Position numbers and translations under genes: made by a program. From Pontibacter diazotrophicus (GTDB lineage: Bacteria; Bacteroidota; Bacteroidia; Cytophagales; Hymenobacteraceae), in the NCBI RefSeq assembly GCF_003367245.1, contig NZ_QRGR01000013.1, forward strand, positions 1 through 64,000: a DNA stretch of 64,000 nucleotides, read 5' to 3'. Shown here in pieces: positions 1-9,062 of this stretch (positions are counted from its first letter, which is position 1; every line of letters starts with the position of its first letter). The notes below the pieces were generated by a model, which made no database searches, was not told where the DNA came from, and saw only the letters and a list, made by a program, of their open reading frames with translations.

Positions 1-300
1 CCTATTCGCCTCGTTAGGCAGGTAGTGCCCTGACTGCTCTTCAGGTATAGGTAAAAGTTACATCTATGCCTGGTAATATGAAAGTATAGCTATTGGAAAA
101 ATGATATACTGCTAATCTAAAGGTTAGGCAGGAAATTTACACAGCGCTGAACAGGAAAACGCGCCCCCGCGGGAGTGGAGCGCAAGTAGCAAGCTATGAA
201 AAAGGCTATTCATGAGCCGCTGGATGAACTACCACTACGGCAGCTTAGACAGAATATTTCGAACAATATTTGAATTCGAAACTACTTCTGAAGCAACATT
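1..300. other. Intergenic stretch at left edge
   Basis: No credible gene is seen here. The stretch holds one copy of a 127-bp dispersed repeat (125-251, annotated separately) and then the 3' end of the minus-strand PorE-like gene. A short plus-strand reading frame (212-406) overlaps both the repeat and the antisense of the PorE-like gene and has no support. Confidence 0.6.
125..251 (+). repeat. Dispersed 127-bp repeat, copy A
   Basis: Aligned by eye without gaps to 27605-27731, 109 of 127 positions are identical. The differences cluster in a 20-nt window (roughly 186-199), while the flanks, including the blocks around 161-185 and 201-251, are almost unchanged. This copy lacks the upstream hairpin arm that precedes the other copy. 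It is intergenic, about 50 bp beyond the end of the PorE-like gene. Function unknown. Confidence 0.85.
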
Positions 301-2286
301 TTATAAACCCCTCTTCTTCGGTTTAATAATCGTAAACTCTACCCGGCGGTTCAAACGGCGGTCTTCCTCTGTTTTTTCTTCACGTAAGGGCTTTTGGCTG
401 CCATAGCCAATGGCGTCAATGCGATCATTGCCAATGTTTACCTGCCGTTCTATGTAACTTTTGATGGCATCCGCTCTGTCCTGAGAGAGGGAGAGGTTAA
501 AGTCAGGATCGCCGAAACTGTCTGTGTGGCCAGCTATTTCCAGCCTGTAGCTGGGATGGTCAATCATAAACATCGCCACCTCGTCCAGTATCGGCTTCAT
601 TTCCTCAATTATGTTCGATTGGTTCTGCTCAAACTCAATGTTCTTGAATACCATCGGCACACTATAGTCTATCACGTTGGTCATTACCTGGAAAGCGGTA
701 TCCTGCTCCAACGACAACTCCTTTTCAATAGTGAAAAAGTCGGGGCTTTGAATCAGTATCATATAGCGCGACTTATCGATCAGGTCAAACTCAAAAGTGC
801 CATCGGGGCGGATATACTTCGAGGAAATCTCTATGCCGTTTTCCAGGTCAATAACAGAGACAATGCCAGACAGGGGCTTGCGGGTAACTGAATCCGTTAG
901 GGTACCTTCTACTTTGGTAACGGCCAGTGGGTGGGCCTCCATCGGTAGCGGAAACGAGAACAGGTCCAGGTTCTCTATATCGTCCGCTTCGGAGCGGGCG
1001 TAGTAAAGGTTTTTAGAGGCGGCATCAATCGTAAAATAGTACTCGCTGCCCCGCCCGTTTACAAGCGGTCCTATGTTACGCGGTTCCTGCCAGTGCCCCT
1101 GCACCTTATAGGTTTTATAGATGTCGAAATCACCGAAGTTGTAGAGCTGGCCCCTGGAGGAAAAGTACAGCACCTGGTACAGCGGGTGGTAGAACGGGCT
1201 CACCTCGCTCTCGCGGGTATTTACCACCGGGCCAAGGTTTTTAGCTTTCGCCCAGTTGCCTCCTTTTGTTTTATAGGTATAGTAAATGTCTGACAGACCG
1301 AAGCCTCCCAAGCGGTCAGAGGCGAAGTAAAGCGTGTCCTCATTAGTAGAGAGCGTCGGCTGGGAATCCCAGGCTTCAGAGTTTACGTTGGCGCCCAGGT
1401 TCCTGATCTGCCCCCAGCTGCCATCCGCTTGCATAGAGGCCACATACAGGTCGCAGTTGCCCATGCCGTCCGGTGACTCACAGCGGGCAAAGTAAAGGGT
1501 TTTGCCGTCGCGGCTCAGGCAGGCGGAGCCTTCGTTGAACTGGCTGTTGATGGGTTTGCCGAAGGACTGGGCATCTTCCCAGTAGCCGTTGTTCTGTTTG
1601 CTGTAAAACAGATCCTCATTTACTTTGGTCTCCATCCCCAGGTAGTTCACGTTACGCTTCGACGTGTATATAAACATCTCGTTTTCATCGCCGAGGGTAG
1701 GGCCGTAGTCAGCGTGGTCAGAGTTAATGGCGTTGCCCATGTTGATGTACACCCCTCTCGGCGGCTGGAAAGTAGCAATGGACTTCCGGTATTCTACCAG
1801 CTCATAGTAGTAATCGAGCGGTACATAATAGTCCTTGGTGTTCTGCTCCAGGGAATCGTAATGGGAGAGAATTTTGCGTACATCGGTACGGTGGTGCTTC
1901 AGTACAAGGCGGTATAATGCTATTGCCCTTTCCTGGTCCCCTCGCTTCTCGTATAGCTGGCCCAGGCGCCAGAGCAGGTGTGTGTCTTTGTAAAAGTTCT
2001 GAACCCCAAAGTTTTTTACGTACTGCATTAGCAGCGGCAGCACCTGGTCATAGCGCTTGCGTTTCTCTAATTTTTGTATGGCAGCAAGCTTTCTGGGCTC
2101 GTGATAGTAAGGGATTTTATTTAAATTGGGGAAATTAAGGTGAAGCTCGGGAGCAGGAGCTTTTTTATGAACATTCAGGCCTGCGTCTGAGTCGAGTGGA
2201 ATGTGCTTGTACTGTTGTCCCTGGCTTGTGAAGGCAAGATGGAACAGCAGCAAGTAAAGCGCCAACAAGAGAGATCGTTTCATCAT
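301..2286 (-). CDS. porE: PorE-like OmpA-family protein (TPR, propeller, CRD, OmpA)
   Basis: A 661-residue secreted envelope protein. It has an N-terminal signal peptide (about 1-23), a TPR-like helical region (about 60-150), PD40/WD40-like propeller blades (about 195-440) with repeated FxSxR-type strands, a carboxypeptidase-regulatory-like beta domain (about 455-530) and a C-terminal OmpA domain (about 545-655). The OmpA domain carries the HTD and LSxxRA residues of peptidoglycan-binding members. This domain order is that of PorE, the type IX secretion component that ties the machine to the cell wall. Other Bacteroidota OmpA/PD40 proteins, for example those linked to PorP/SprF, share parts of it, so the exact assignment is inference. 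PorQ, another type IX protein, lies 2.8 kb away. The start is the first of two adjacent ATG codons. Confidence 0.7.
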   Translation of the reverse strand: MMKRSLLLALYLLLFHLAFTSQGQQYKHIPLDSDAGLNVHKKAPAPELHLNFPNLNKIPYYHEPRKLAAIQKLEKRKRYDQVLPLLMQYVKNFGVQNFYKDTHLLWRLGQLYEKRGDQERAIALYRLVLKHHRTDVRKILSHYDSLEQNTKDYYVPLDYYYELVEYRKSIATFQPPRGVYINMGNAINSDHADYGPTLGDENEMFIYTSKRNVNYLGMETKVNEDLFYSKQNNGYWEDAQSFGKPINSQFNEGSACLSRDGKTLYFARCESPDGMGNCDLYVASMQADGSWGQIRNLGANVNSEAWDSQPTLSTNEDTLYFASDRLGGFGLSDIYYTYKTKGGNWAKAKNLGPVVNTRESEVSPFYHPLYQVLYFSSRGQLYNFGDFDIYKTYKVQGHWQEPRNIGPLVNGRGSEYYFTIDAASKNLYYARSEADDIENLDLFSFPLPMEAHPLAVTKVEGTLTDSVTRKPLSGIVSVIDLENGIEISSKYIRPDGTFEFDLIDKSRYMILIQSPDFFTIEKELSLEQDTAFQVMTNVIDYSVPMVFKNIEFEQNQSNIIEEMKPILDEVAMFMIDHPSYRLEIAGHTDSFGDPDFNLSLSQDRADAIKSYIERQVNIGNDRIDAIGYGSQKPLREEKTEEDRRLNRRVEFTIIKPKKRGL

Positions 2287-2509
2287 TTTTAAATGTGTTG
2301 CCTGAGTTCCAAAGATATCAAATCTTAGCTATATTTTATGAAAGCATTATAACTTGCTATAATTTTTGAGGAGGGCTTTACAATTTTATAAAGTTTAATA
2401 GACAATACTTCTGCCATAATAGCCTTGGCACAAGACTTGACATTACTACGGGAGTTCAGAAAAACGGGGGACAACAGTGTTTTTCTGTCAAAATGGCATT
2501 ATTCTACAT

Positions 2510-4999
2510 ATGAACTATACATTCAATCAATTTTTACAAAATCTATTATTAAGCAGAATTTCTGATGACGATGATATCGAGCTCATCCCGGTAATAACGG
2601 CAGAAATTGAGGATGACGTAAAGACCGAAGATCTGCCGGATGAATTGCCGATTCTGGCAGTGCGCAATACGGTACTTTTCCCAGGAGTGGTGCTGCCGAT
2701 TACGGTAACCCGCAAAAAGTCTGTGAAGCTGGTGCGAAAGGCTCATGCCGGTAGTAAAGTGGTGGGCGTGGTGGCGCAAAAGAACACCAACAGCGACGAT
2801 CCCACAGGGGAAGATCTGTACAATATAGGTACCGTCGCCAAAATCCTGAAGATGCTGGTGCTGCCAGACGGCAATACCACTATTATTATTCAGGGCCAGA
2901 GCCGCTTTCAGATAGACGAGATAAAGCAGGAAGACCCTTTCCTGACGGCTAAGGTGAGCCTCTGCGAGGAGACGCCACTGGATAAGAAGAGCAAAGAAGT
3001 GAAGGCGCTGGTGCAGTCATTGAAAGATGCGGCCGGCAAAATGCTGAAGCTGAACCCGGAGATACCGCAGGAGGCGCAGGTGGCGCTGGATAACATCGAC
3101 AGCCCAAGCTTTCTGACGCATTTTCTGTCGAGCAACCTGAATGTGGAAGTGGCGCAGAAACAGGCATTGCTGGAGGTGAACGACAGCAAAGAGCGTGGTA
3201 CCCAACTGCTGGAGCTCATGCTCCTCGAGATTCAGATGCTGGAGCTAAAGCAGGAGATCCATACAAAAGTACATACCGATATTGACCAGCAGCAACGTGA
3301 TTATTTCCTGCGTCAGCAGATAAAAGTGCTGCAGGATGAGCTGGGGCAGGAGGGACCAGACCAGGAGATAGAACGATTCAGAGAGCGGGCGAAGAAGAAG
3401 AAATGGTCGGAGCCTGTGGCGAAGCACTTTCAGAAGGAGATCGAGAAGCTGGCCCGCCTGAACTCGCAGGCGGCAGAATACCCGGTAGCCGTTAACTACC
3501 TCGAGTTCCTGCTCGACCTGCCCTGGAATGACTTCACCAAAGACAATTTTAACCTGAAGCGCACCAAAAAGATACTGGACGCTGACCATTATGGCCTGGA
3601 GAAGGTAAAGGAGCGCATTCTGGAATACCTGGCCGTGCTGAAGCTGAAGAACGACATGAAAGCGCCGATTCTTTGCCTCTATGGCCCTCCGGGAGTTGGT
3701 AAAACATCCTTGGGCCGTTCTGTGGCCAAGGCCTTAGGCCGCAACTATGTGCGTATGTCGTTGGGTGGTGTACGGGATGAGGCAGAGATTCGTGGGCACC
3801 GCCGCACGTATGTGGGGGCGATGCCGGGCAAAATCATCAGCCAAATCAAAAAGACAGGCTCTTCTAACCCGGTCATTATCCTGGATGAGATTGACAAATT
3901 GGCATCTGATTTCCGTGGCGACCCGGCTTCCGCTTTGCTAGAGGTGCTGGACCCGGAGCAGAACCATACGTTTATGGACAACTACCTGGATGTGGAATAT
4001 GACCTGTCGAAGGTGCTGTTCATCGCCACGGCCAACTCACTGGATACCATACAGCCCGCCCTGCGCGACCGTATGGAAATCATAGAGATTACAGGCTATA
4101 CCCTGGAGGAGAAGGCAGAAATAGCCAAGCGCCACCTCGTGCCAAAGCAGCTGAAGGAGCACGGCCTGGAACCGGATGACGTGAAGGTGCCGAGAGCGAC
4201 CATCCATAAAGTGATAGATGACTATACACGCGAGTCGGGTGTAAGAAACCTGGAGCGGAAGATAGGGCAGTTGATGCGTAATACAGCCAAGCTAAAGGCA
4301 ATGGAGGAGGAATATCCCTCTACCATCAAGCCGGAAGAGGTGGTGAAGATCTTAGGCTCCGAAATTTTTGATAAAGAGATATACCAGGACATCGACACGG
4401 CAGGTGTGGTAACAGGCCTGGCCTGGACCTCTGTAGGTGGTGATATTCTGTTTATAGAGTCTATCCTGAGCAAAGGAAAAGGCAAACTGACGCTGTCAGG
4501 GCAATTAGGTGATGTGATGAAGGAGTCGGCTATGACGGCAATCTCTTATCTGAAAGCACACGCAGAACTGCTGGAGATTGACTACCGTTTGTTCGACCAA
4601 TACGACCTGCACATTCACTTCCCGGAAGGGGCTGTGCCAAAAGATGGACCGTCGGCGGGTATTGCCATTTTCACGAGTATCGCCTCTGTGTTTACGCAGC
4701 GTAAGGTGAAGTCGCGCCTGGCCATGACCGGTGAAATAACCCTGCGCGGCAAAGTGTTGCCAGTAGGCGGCATCAAAGAGAAGATTTTAGCGGCCAAGCG
4801 TGCTGGTATCTCTGATATCATCCTTTGCCAGAAAAATAAGAAAGACATCAACGAAATTCCGGCGCACTACATCAAAGGATTAAGTATACATTATGTAGAC
4901 CGCGTGGATGAAGTAGTGAAAATAGCCCTGCTGAAGGAGAAGGTAAAACACCCGCTTAAGCTGACTTTGACGGAAGAGAAAGAGAAGGCTGAAAGTTAA
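2510..4999 (+). CDS. lon: ATP-dependent protease Lon
   Basis: An 829-residue LonA protease that degrades misfolded and regulatory proteins in the cytoplasm as a hexamer. The N-terminal substrate-binding domain (about 45-250) starts at the [14 protein letters not shown] region. The AAA+ module has Walker A GPPGVGKT at 392-399 and Walker [10 protein letters not shown]. The protease domain has the catalytic Ser in PKDGPSAG (residue 715) and the Lys in GGIKEK (about 758). I chose the ATG at 2510 over an upstream in-frame GTG at 2477, because the extra eleven residues are unlike the family and the 829-residue form has a normal acidic N-terminus. The left arm of a 32-bp hairpin overlaps the stop codon, and porQ follows about 100 bp later. 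Confidence 0.97.
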   Translation: MNYTFNQFLQNLLLSRISDDDDIELIPVITAEIEDDVKTEDLPDELPILAVRNTVLFPGVVLPITVTRKKSVKLVRKAHAGSKVVGVVAQKNTNSDDPTGEDLYNIGTVAKILKMLVLPDGNTTIIIQGQSRFQIDEIKQEDPFLTAKVSLCEETPLDKKSKEVKALVQSLKDAAGKMLKLNPEIPQEAQVALDNIDSPSFLTHFLSSNLNVEVAQKQALLEVNDSKERGTQLLELMLLEIQMLELKQEIHTKVHTDIDQQQRDYFLRQQIKVLQDELGQEGPDQEIERFRERAKKKKWSEPVAKHFQKEIEKLARLNSQAAEYPVAVNYLEFLLDLPWNDFTKDNFNLKRTKKILDADHYGLEKVKERILEYLAVLKLKNDMKAPILCLYGPPGVGKTSLGRSVAKALGRNYVRMSLGGVRDEAEIRGHRRTYVGAMPGKIISQIKKTGSSNPVIILDEIDKLASDFRGDPASALLEVLDPEQNHTFMDNYLDVEYDLSKVLFIATANSLDTIQPALRDRMEIIEITGYTLEEKAEIAKRHLVPKQLKEHGLEPDDVKVPRATIHKVIDDYTRESGVRNLERKIGQLMRNTAKLKAMEEEYPSTIKPEEVVKILGSEIFDKEIYQDIDTAGVVTGLAWTSVGGDILFIESILSKGKGKLTLSGQLGDVMKESAMTAISYLKAHAELLEIDYRLFDQYDLHIHFPEGAVPKDGPSAGIAIFTSIASVFTQRKVKSRLAMTGEITLRGKVLPVGGIKEKILAAKRAGISDIILCQKNKKDINEIPAHYIKGLSIHYVDRVDEVVKIALLKEKVKHPLKLTLTEEKEKAES

Positions 5000-5075
5000 T
5001 GTTGAATATTGAATAACTGAGTTTTGAATATGGGATTTATTTAATTCAAAATTCAGTTATTCAATATTCAACATT
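4998..5075 (+). repeat. 32-bp inverted repeat (long hairpin) after lon
   Basis: Arms 4998-5029 and 5044-5075 are complementary over 32 bp with a single G:U-type mismatch, around a 14-nt loop. The left arm begins inside the lon stop codon. It is A/T-rich with no clear U-tract, so it may be a dispersed palindrome acting as a transcript 3' end or an RNA-stabilising hairpin rather than a classical terminator. Confidence 0.85.
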
Positions 5076-5099
5076 ACGCTCTAAAAAGCTGTAAGAAGC

Positions 5100-6146
5100 A
5101 TGAAAGTACACAAGCCAACGCTAATCCTCCTGCTACTAAGCTTATCGCTAACGGCGCAGGCGCAGGTAGGCGGGCAACGGAGCTTCCCTTTCCTGGAGCT
5201 TCCGGGCAGTGCGAAGCAAGCGGCTTTGGGTGGAGTGAACGTAACGGCGGGCGCACATGATGTGAACATGGTGGCGGCTAACCCGGCGCTGCTGAACGAG
5301 GAGATGGACAACCAGCTGTCGTTGAGCTATGTAGGCTACCTGGCCGATATCAGGCAGAGTAACGTGGCTTATGCTTTCAACGCTGAGAAGTATGGCCGGT
5401 GGGCAGCAGGCGTAAATTACCTGAACTACGGTGATTTTGTACAGCGCGACGCCACCGGGGCTGCAGAAGGCAGCTTTAGCGTAAATGAGTATAACATCAA
5501 CCTGACACATGCCCGGCAGGTGGAGGCCTTTACAGTGGGCGCCACTGCAAAAGTAGCGGTGTCGAGTATAGCGGGGAATCAGGCAGTGGGTTTGCTGGCA
5601 GATGCAGGAGTGGCGTTCAAACACCCTGAGAAGGATTTTACGGTGGGGCTGGCTTTTAAGAACGTCGGTTACCAGGTAAAACCGTATGAGGGAGGAGAGC
5701 GGCAGCCAATGCCTTTTGATGCCCAGTTGGGTCTAAGCTATAAGCCGGAGCATATGCCCGTACGGCTTTCGCTCACGGCGCACCGCCTCTACCAGTTCGA
5801 TATTGTGTACCTAGACCCAAATGCACCGGGGCAGCTGGATGAGCATGGGAACGAGGTGAAGGAAGAGAAGGCTTTAGGTGATAAGATAGCCCGGCATTTT
5901 GTAGCCGGAGCGGAGTTTGTGTTCAGTAAGAATTTTCAGGTGCGGGCGGGGTATAACCACCTGCGCCGGAAAGAACTGCGGCTTGATACCCGTTCCGGGG
6001 GGGCAGGTTTTTCACTGGGAGCCATGCTGCGGGTGCGGACGTTTGAGTTGAATTATGGCAGTGCCTTTTTCCACCCGTCCGGCGCCACACATTATGTTAC
6101 CGTGAGCACCAACACCCGTACATTCCTTAAAAAGAAGAGTAGTTAA
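5100..6146 (+). CDS. porQ: Type IX secretion protein PorQ
   Basis: A 348-residue outer-membrane beta-barrel with a signal peptide (about 1-21, ending AQAQ). The mature start with FPFLELPGSAKQAALGG and the AANPALL element match the PorQ family, relatives of PorV in the FadL-like barrel group. PorQ is known to partner with PorZ in handling cargo of the type IX secretion system at the cell surface. The C-terminus is short and basic after the last strand. The gene sits between lon and hslU, 67 bp from hslU, in the same direction; a shared transcript is possible but a long hairpin separates it from lon. Assignment is by sequence feel and length (families run 330-350 residues). Confidence 0.85.
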   Translation: MKVHKPTLILLLLSLSLTAQAQVGGQRSFPFLELPGSAKQAALGGVNVTAGAHDVNMVAANPALLNEEMDNQLSLSYVGYLADIRQSNVAYAFNAEKYGRWAAGVNYLNYGDFVQRDATGAAEGSFSVNEYNINLTHARQVEAFTVGATAKVAVSSIAGNQAVGLLADAGVAFKHPEKDFTVGLAFKNVGYQVKPYEGGERQPMPFDAQLGLSYKPEHMPVRLSLTAHRLYQFDIVYLDPNAPGQLDEHGNEVKEEKALGDKIARHFVAGAEFVFSKNFQVRAGYNHLRRKELRLDTRSGGAGFSLGAMLRVRTFELNYGSAFFHPSGATHYVTVSTNTRTFLKKKSS

Positions 6147-6213
6147 AATAAGTGTATAAGCTATGGCAGTGTATCAGCTGTAGTGCGTAAGACATTTTCA
6201 AAAACGAAACGAC

Positions 6214-7614
6214 ATGTTAGATAGCATAGAACATTTAACCCCGGCCCAGATTGTAGCGGAGCTGGATAAATATATTATCGGGCAGAACGATGCCAAGCGC
6301 AATGTAGCCATTGCGCTTCGTAACCGCTGGCGCCGCATGAATGCCAATGAGAGCATCAAAGGCGAGATTGTGCCGAACAACATTCTCATGATTGGCGCAA
6401 CAGGTGTGGGTAAAACAGAAATCGCCCGCCGCCTGGCCAAGATTGCAGATGCGCCTTTTACTAAAGTGGAGGCTTCTAAGTTTACCGAAGTAGGTTACGT
6501 AGGCCGCGATGTGGAAAGCATGGTGCGCGACCTGGTAGAGCAGTCGGTGAACATGGTGAAGCATAAGAAAAAAGAAGAAGTAAAGCAGCGTGCCGCCGAA
6601 GTAGTGGAAGATATTATCCTGGATGCCCTTATTCCGCCTATCCAGGGCAGGGGTAATACCAATTCAGCTGTTGGTTACTCCTCCGACCCTGGTGTGATGC
6701 CTGACAGTGATTATGAGCTGAACGAGCGTACCCGCGAGAAATTCCGTGAAAAAATCCGCAACGGAGAACTGGAAGACCGCAAGATTGAAATCCGGATACA
6801 GCAGAGCGCTATGCCTGGTGTAGGGGCTTTAGGTCCTGGCATGGATGAAGCTTCGATGATGAACATCCAGGAGATGATCAGCGGCATGATGCCGAAGAAA
6901 ACGAAGAAGCGCAAAGTAACCATTGCCGAAGCACGCAAGATTTTGCTGGAAGAGGAAGCTTCCAAGCTCATCGACATGGATGAAGTAAAAGAAGAGGCCA
7001 TTTTTAAAGCAGAGAATTCTGGCGTTATATTTATCGATGAGATTGATAAAGTGGCCAGTTCCAGTAAAAAAGGCGGCGGTGGCCCGGACGTAAGCCGCGA
7101 AGGGGTGCAGCGCGATCTGCTGCCTATTGTGGAAGGTTCATCGGTGAATACCAAGTACGGCATCATCAACACCGACCATATCCTGTTTATAGCAGCCGGA
7201 GCGTTCCACGTGGCCAAGCCATCTGACCTGATCCCGGAATTGCAGGGTCGTTTCCCGATTCGTGTGGAGCTGGATAGCCTGACCAAGGATGACTTCTACC
7301 AAATCCTGAAGTTCCCGAAAAACGCCCTTACCAAGCAGTATGAGGCCTTGCTGTCTGCTGAGGATGTTGATCTGAGCTTTAACGACGAAGCACTGGACGA
7401 AATCGCTTCCATTGCCTTTGAGGTAAACTCAGAGGTGGAGAACATCGGTGCCCGCCGTCTGCACACGGTTATGAGCCGCCTGCTCAATGATATCCTGTTT
7501 GATGTGCCGGACAAAATCGGACCGAACGCGCATATCGTTATCACCCGTGAAACGGTGCAGGAAAAGCTGGCAGGCATGGTAAAGAACCGCGACCTGAGTC
7601 AGTATATTCTATAG
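6214..7614 (+). CDS. hslU: HslU, ATPase subunit of the HslUV protease
   Basis: A 466-residue AAA+ unfoldase. Walker A is GATGVGKT at 61-68 and Walker B is IFIDEIDK with Asp275; the large intermediate I-domain lies between them (about 110-240). The C-terminus DLSQYIL matches the family's tail, which docks into HslV. HslU unfolds substrates for the HslV peptidase. No hslV is present in this window, so the peptidase must be encoded elsewhere, which is common in Bacteroidota. A gttagaaag-type tract, a two-hairpin element and a terminator follow the stop codon. Confidence 0.97.
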   Translation: MLDSIEHLTPAQIVAELDKYIIGQNDAKRNVAIALRNRWRRMNANESIKGEIVPNNILMIGATGVGKTEIARRLAKIADAPFTKVEASKFTEVGYVGRDVESMVRDLVEQSVNMVKHKKKEEVKQRAAEVVEDIILDALIPPIQGRGNTNSAVGYSSDPGVMPDSDYELNERTREKFREKIRNGELEDRKIEIRIQQSAMPGVGALGPGMDEASMMNIQEMISGMMPKKTKKRKVTIAEARKILLEEEASKLIDMDEVKEEAIFKAENSGVIFIDEIDKVASSSKKGGGGPDVSREGVQRDLLPIVEGSSVNTKYGIINTDHILFIAAGAFHVAKPSDLIPELQGRFPIRVELDSLTKDDFYQILKFPKNALTKQYEALLSAEDVDLSFNDEALDEIASIAFEVNSEVENIGARRLHTVMSRLLNDILFDVPDKIGPNAHIVITRETVQEKLAGMVKNRDLSQYIL

Positions 7615-7650
7615 TTAAAAGTTAGAGGGTTAAAGAGTTAGAAAGTTAAA
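7614..7650 (+). repeat. gttagaaag-type short tandem tract
   Basis: Degenerate direct repeats of a 7-9 nt unit like gttagaaag start at the hslU stop codon and lead into the two-hairpin element at 7657. Similar tracts lie at 13222-13268, 46718-46756, 46875-46919 and 55702-55752. Confidence 0.75.
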
Positions 7651-7656
7651 ATATCT

Positions 7657-7713
7657 TCTGGCGCGGGAATCTATCCCGTGACTTAGGGTGGGTAAGAGTC
7701 TCCAGACTCGCTT
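7657..7713 (+). repeat. Two-hairpin dispersed element, copy 1
   Basis: A 57-bp sequence matching 46768-46824 at 44 of 57 positions without gaps. Hairpin 1 pairs element positions 8-12 with 18-22 (cggga with tcccg). Hairpin 2 pairs gagtc with gactc around tcca. In the other copy two base pairs of hairpin 1 are changed on both sides so that pairing is kept. It lies directly 3' of hslU, after a gttagaaag tract. Confidence 0.75.
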
Positions 7714-7734
7714 CCTCTAGCTGAATTATATATC

Positions 7735-7780
7735 AAAAGCTGGTGCTTCTGCTATGGCAGGGGCACCAGCTTTTTTGTTT
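7735..7780 (+). terminator. Rho-independent terminator after hslU
   Basis: The stem aaagctggtgc / gcaccagcttt is followed by a run of six T and a further T-rich stretch. It ends the lon-porQ-hslU block. Confidence 0.85.
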
Positions 7781-7906
7781 TTAAGTCTGTGAAAGCAGGA
7801 GAGTGGTTAGAGATTTTTTGCCAACACATGCAAGGCATGTTCAAATAACTAACCTATACCTCCCCCTCATTCGTAAATTATAATTCATCATTCATCATTC
7901 AGAAAA

Positions 7907-8635
7907 GTGAACATCTACATTATAACAGGAGCCAGCAAAGGCATAGGCAAAGCCATCGCAGAAGAGTTGTTAGAAGACGAAAATAACCGTGTGGTGGGCG
8001 TGTCCCGCACCAATAGTATCAAGCATGAGAATTACCGTCACCAGCCCCTTGATTTCTCTGATATTGAAGCGGTAGAACATAACCTGCAGAAGGTATTCAT
8101 TTCTTACCCGGAGGCGCAGAAGCTGGTGCTGATTAATAATGCGGGTGTGCTGGGAGACATTGGTTATGTGGGGGAGAACATGCAGAACGAGATGTTCCAG
8201 TTTGTGTTTGATGTAAACGTGGTAGTGCCGGCTATGCTCATGAACACGTTTCTGCAGGTATACCAGCAGCATCAGGCGCAGAAGGTGGTGGTAAACGTGA
8301 GCTCCGGTGCAGGCAAACATCCTATTGATGGTTGGGCCAGCTACTGTGCTTCCAAAGCGGCTATAGATATGCTGTCGCAAACAGTACAGTTGGAGCAGGA
8401 CAAGCGCGGCTCCGGCGTTAAAATATACGCGCTCTCACCGGGTGTGGTGGATACAGGTATGCAGGGGCAAATCCGGGAGTCAGACGCCAGCAGGTTCAGC
8501 ACCGTAGAGAAGTTCCGTGACTATAAAGCCAAAGGAGAACTGGCCTCACCAGAGGAAGTTGGAAGTAAAATCGTGAACTTCCTTCACAATACAGACAAGT
8601 ATAGAGAGGTAATTGTATCAGTGCGGGATATGTAG
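7907..8635 (+). CDS. Short-chain dehydrogenase/reductase (SDR)
   Basis: A 242-residue classical SDR with a Rossmann fold. The nucleotide-binding motif GASKGIG is at residues 8-14, the NNAG motif is central, and the catalytic YCASK supplies Tyr and Lys with a Ser in VNVSSGAG upstream. The sequence resembles the sepiapterin-reductase / benzil-reductase (YueD-like) subgroup, which reduces small carbonyl compounds with NADPH; the actual substrate is unknown. The start is GTG at 7907, since the protein begins at once with the first beta strand (NIYIITGAS) and there is no usable ATG. It appears to be a single gene closed by a long terminator. Confidence 0.88.
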   Translation: MNIYIITGASKGIGKAIAEELLEDENNRVVGVSRTNSIKHENYRHQPLDFSDIEAVEHNLQKVFISYPEAQKLVLINNAGVLGDIGYVGENMQNEMFQFVFDVNVVVPAMLMNTFLQVYQQHQAQKVVVNVSSGAGKHPIDGWASYCASKAAIDMLSQTVQLEQDKRGSGVKIYALSPGVVDTGMQGQIRESDASRFSTVEKFRDYKAKGELASPEEVGSKIVNFLHNTDKYREVIVSVRDM

Positions 8636-8722
8636 TGTAGCCTGAATGGTGCTACTCAGTCTTAATTCGCTGTTTTCTGCTCCCATACTTGCGTATACAC
8701 TGCCAAAAGCAGAAAATAAAAA

Positions 8723-8767
8723 ATACTTAAAAAGCCCTACCGTTTATAGGTAGGGCTTTTTAAGTAT
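8723..8767 (+). terminator. Terminator after SDR gene
   Basis: A perfect 19-bp stem (8723-8741 with 8749-8767) around a 7-nt loop, with the T-run inside the right arm. It is nearly symmetrical, so it could stop transcription from either side. Confidence 0.85.
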
Positions 8768-8823
8768 AGTACCAGAGGAAACTGCAAATTGATTAAAGCA
8801 AAGCCCTGTCTGCTTTGCTTTGA

Positions 8824-8924
8824 GTCCCAGAGGAGCGACCTGTTAGATAATATTTACAGGTCGCTCCTCTGGGACCTAAGATCCTGCTAATATACAGGCT
8901 ATCACCAGGTCGTCCCGCTGGGAC
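8824..8924. repeat. REP-like palindrome with third arm
   Basis: Arms 8824-8843 and 8856-8875 are perfectly complementary over 20 bp around a 12-nt AT-rich loop. A third arm at 8906-8924 matches the right arm at 16 of 19 positions (caggtcg...gggac). The GC-rich arms stand out from the AT-rich surroundings. This resembles REP-type extragenic palindromes known from Bacteroidota and other bacteria. No RAYT-type (IS200-like) transposase is seen in the window. Confidence 0.8.
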
Positions 8925-9062
8925 TGCTATGTACCCTAATGTCAATTAGTCACGACTATACCGACAACTAACATAAAATTATATACTATTTTGCTAAATT
9001 ACTATAGATACGCTAACTTGATATACATAGTGATTGATTACTCAATTTTATATCCCTGATAG

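Larger units (their letters stand above)
8636..9062. other. Intergenic region with terminator and REP-like palindrome
   Basis: It holds the SDR terminator (8723-8767) and a perfect palindrome with a third arm (8824-8924). The rest is AT-rich and presumably contains the promoter of the InsA-like gene. No gene is seen. Confidence 0.6.

Noticed and set aside
212..406. Short plus-strand reading frame at the left edge
   Set aside because: It overlaps the dispersed repeat and the antisense of the PorE-like gene, with no family resemblance or start signal.
2477..2509. Longer Lon start at an upstream GTG
   Set aside because: The added residues do not resemble the family; the ATG at 2510 gives a normal N-terminus.
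7614..7650. gttagaaag tracts as CRISPR repeats
   Set aside because: Units are 7-9 nt and contiguous with no spacers; no cas genes are present.
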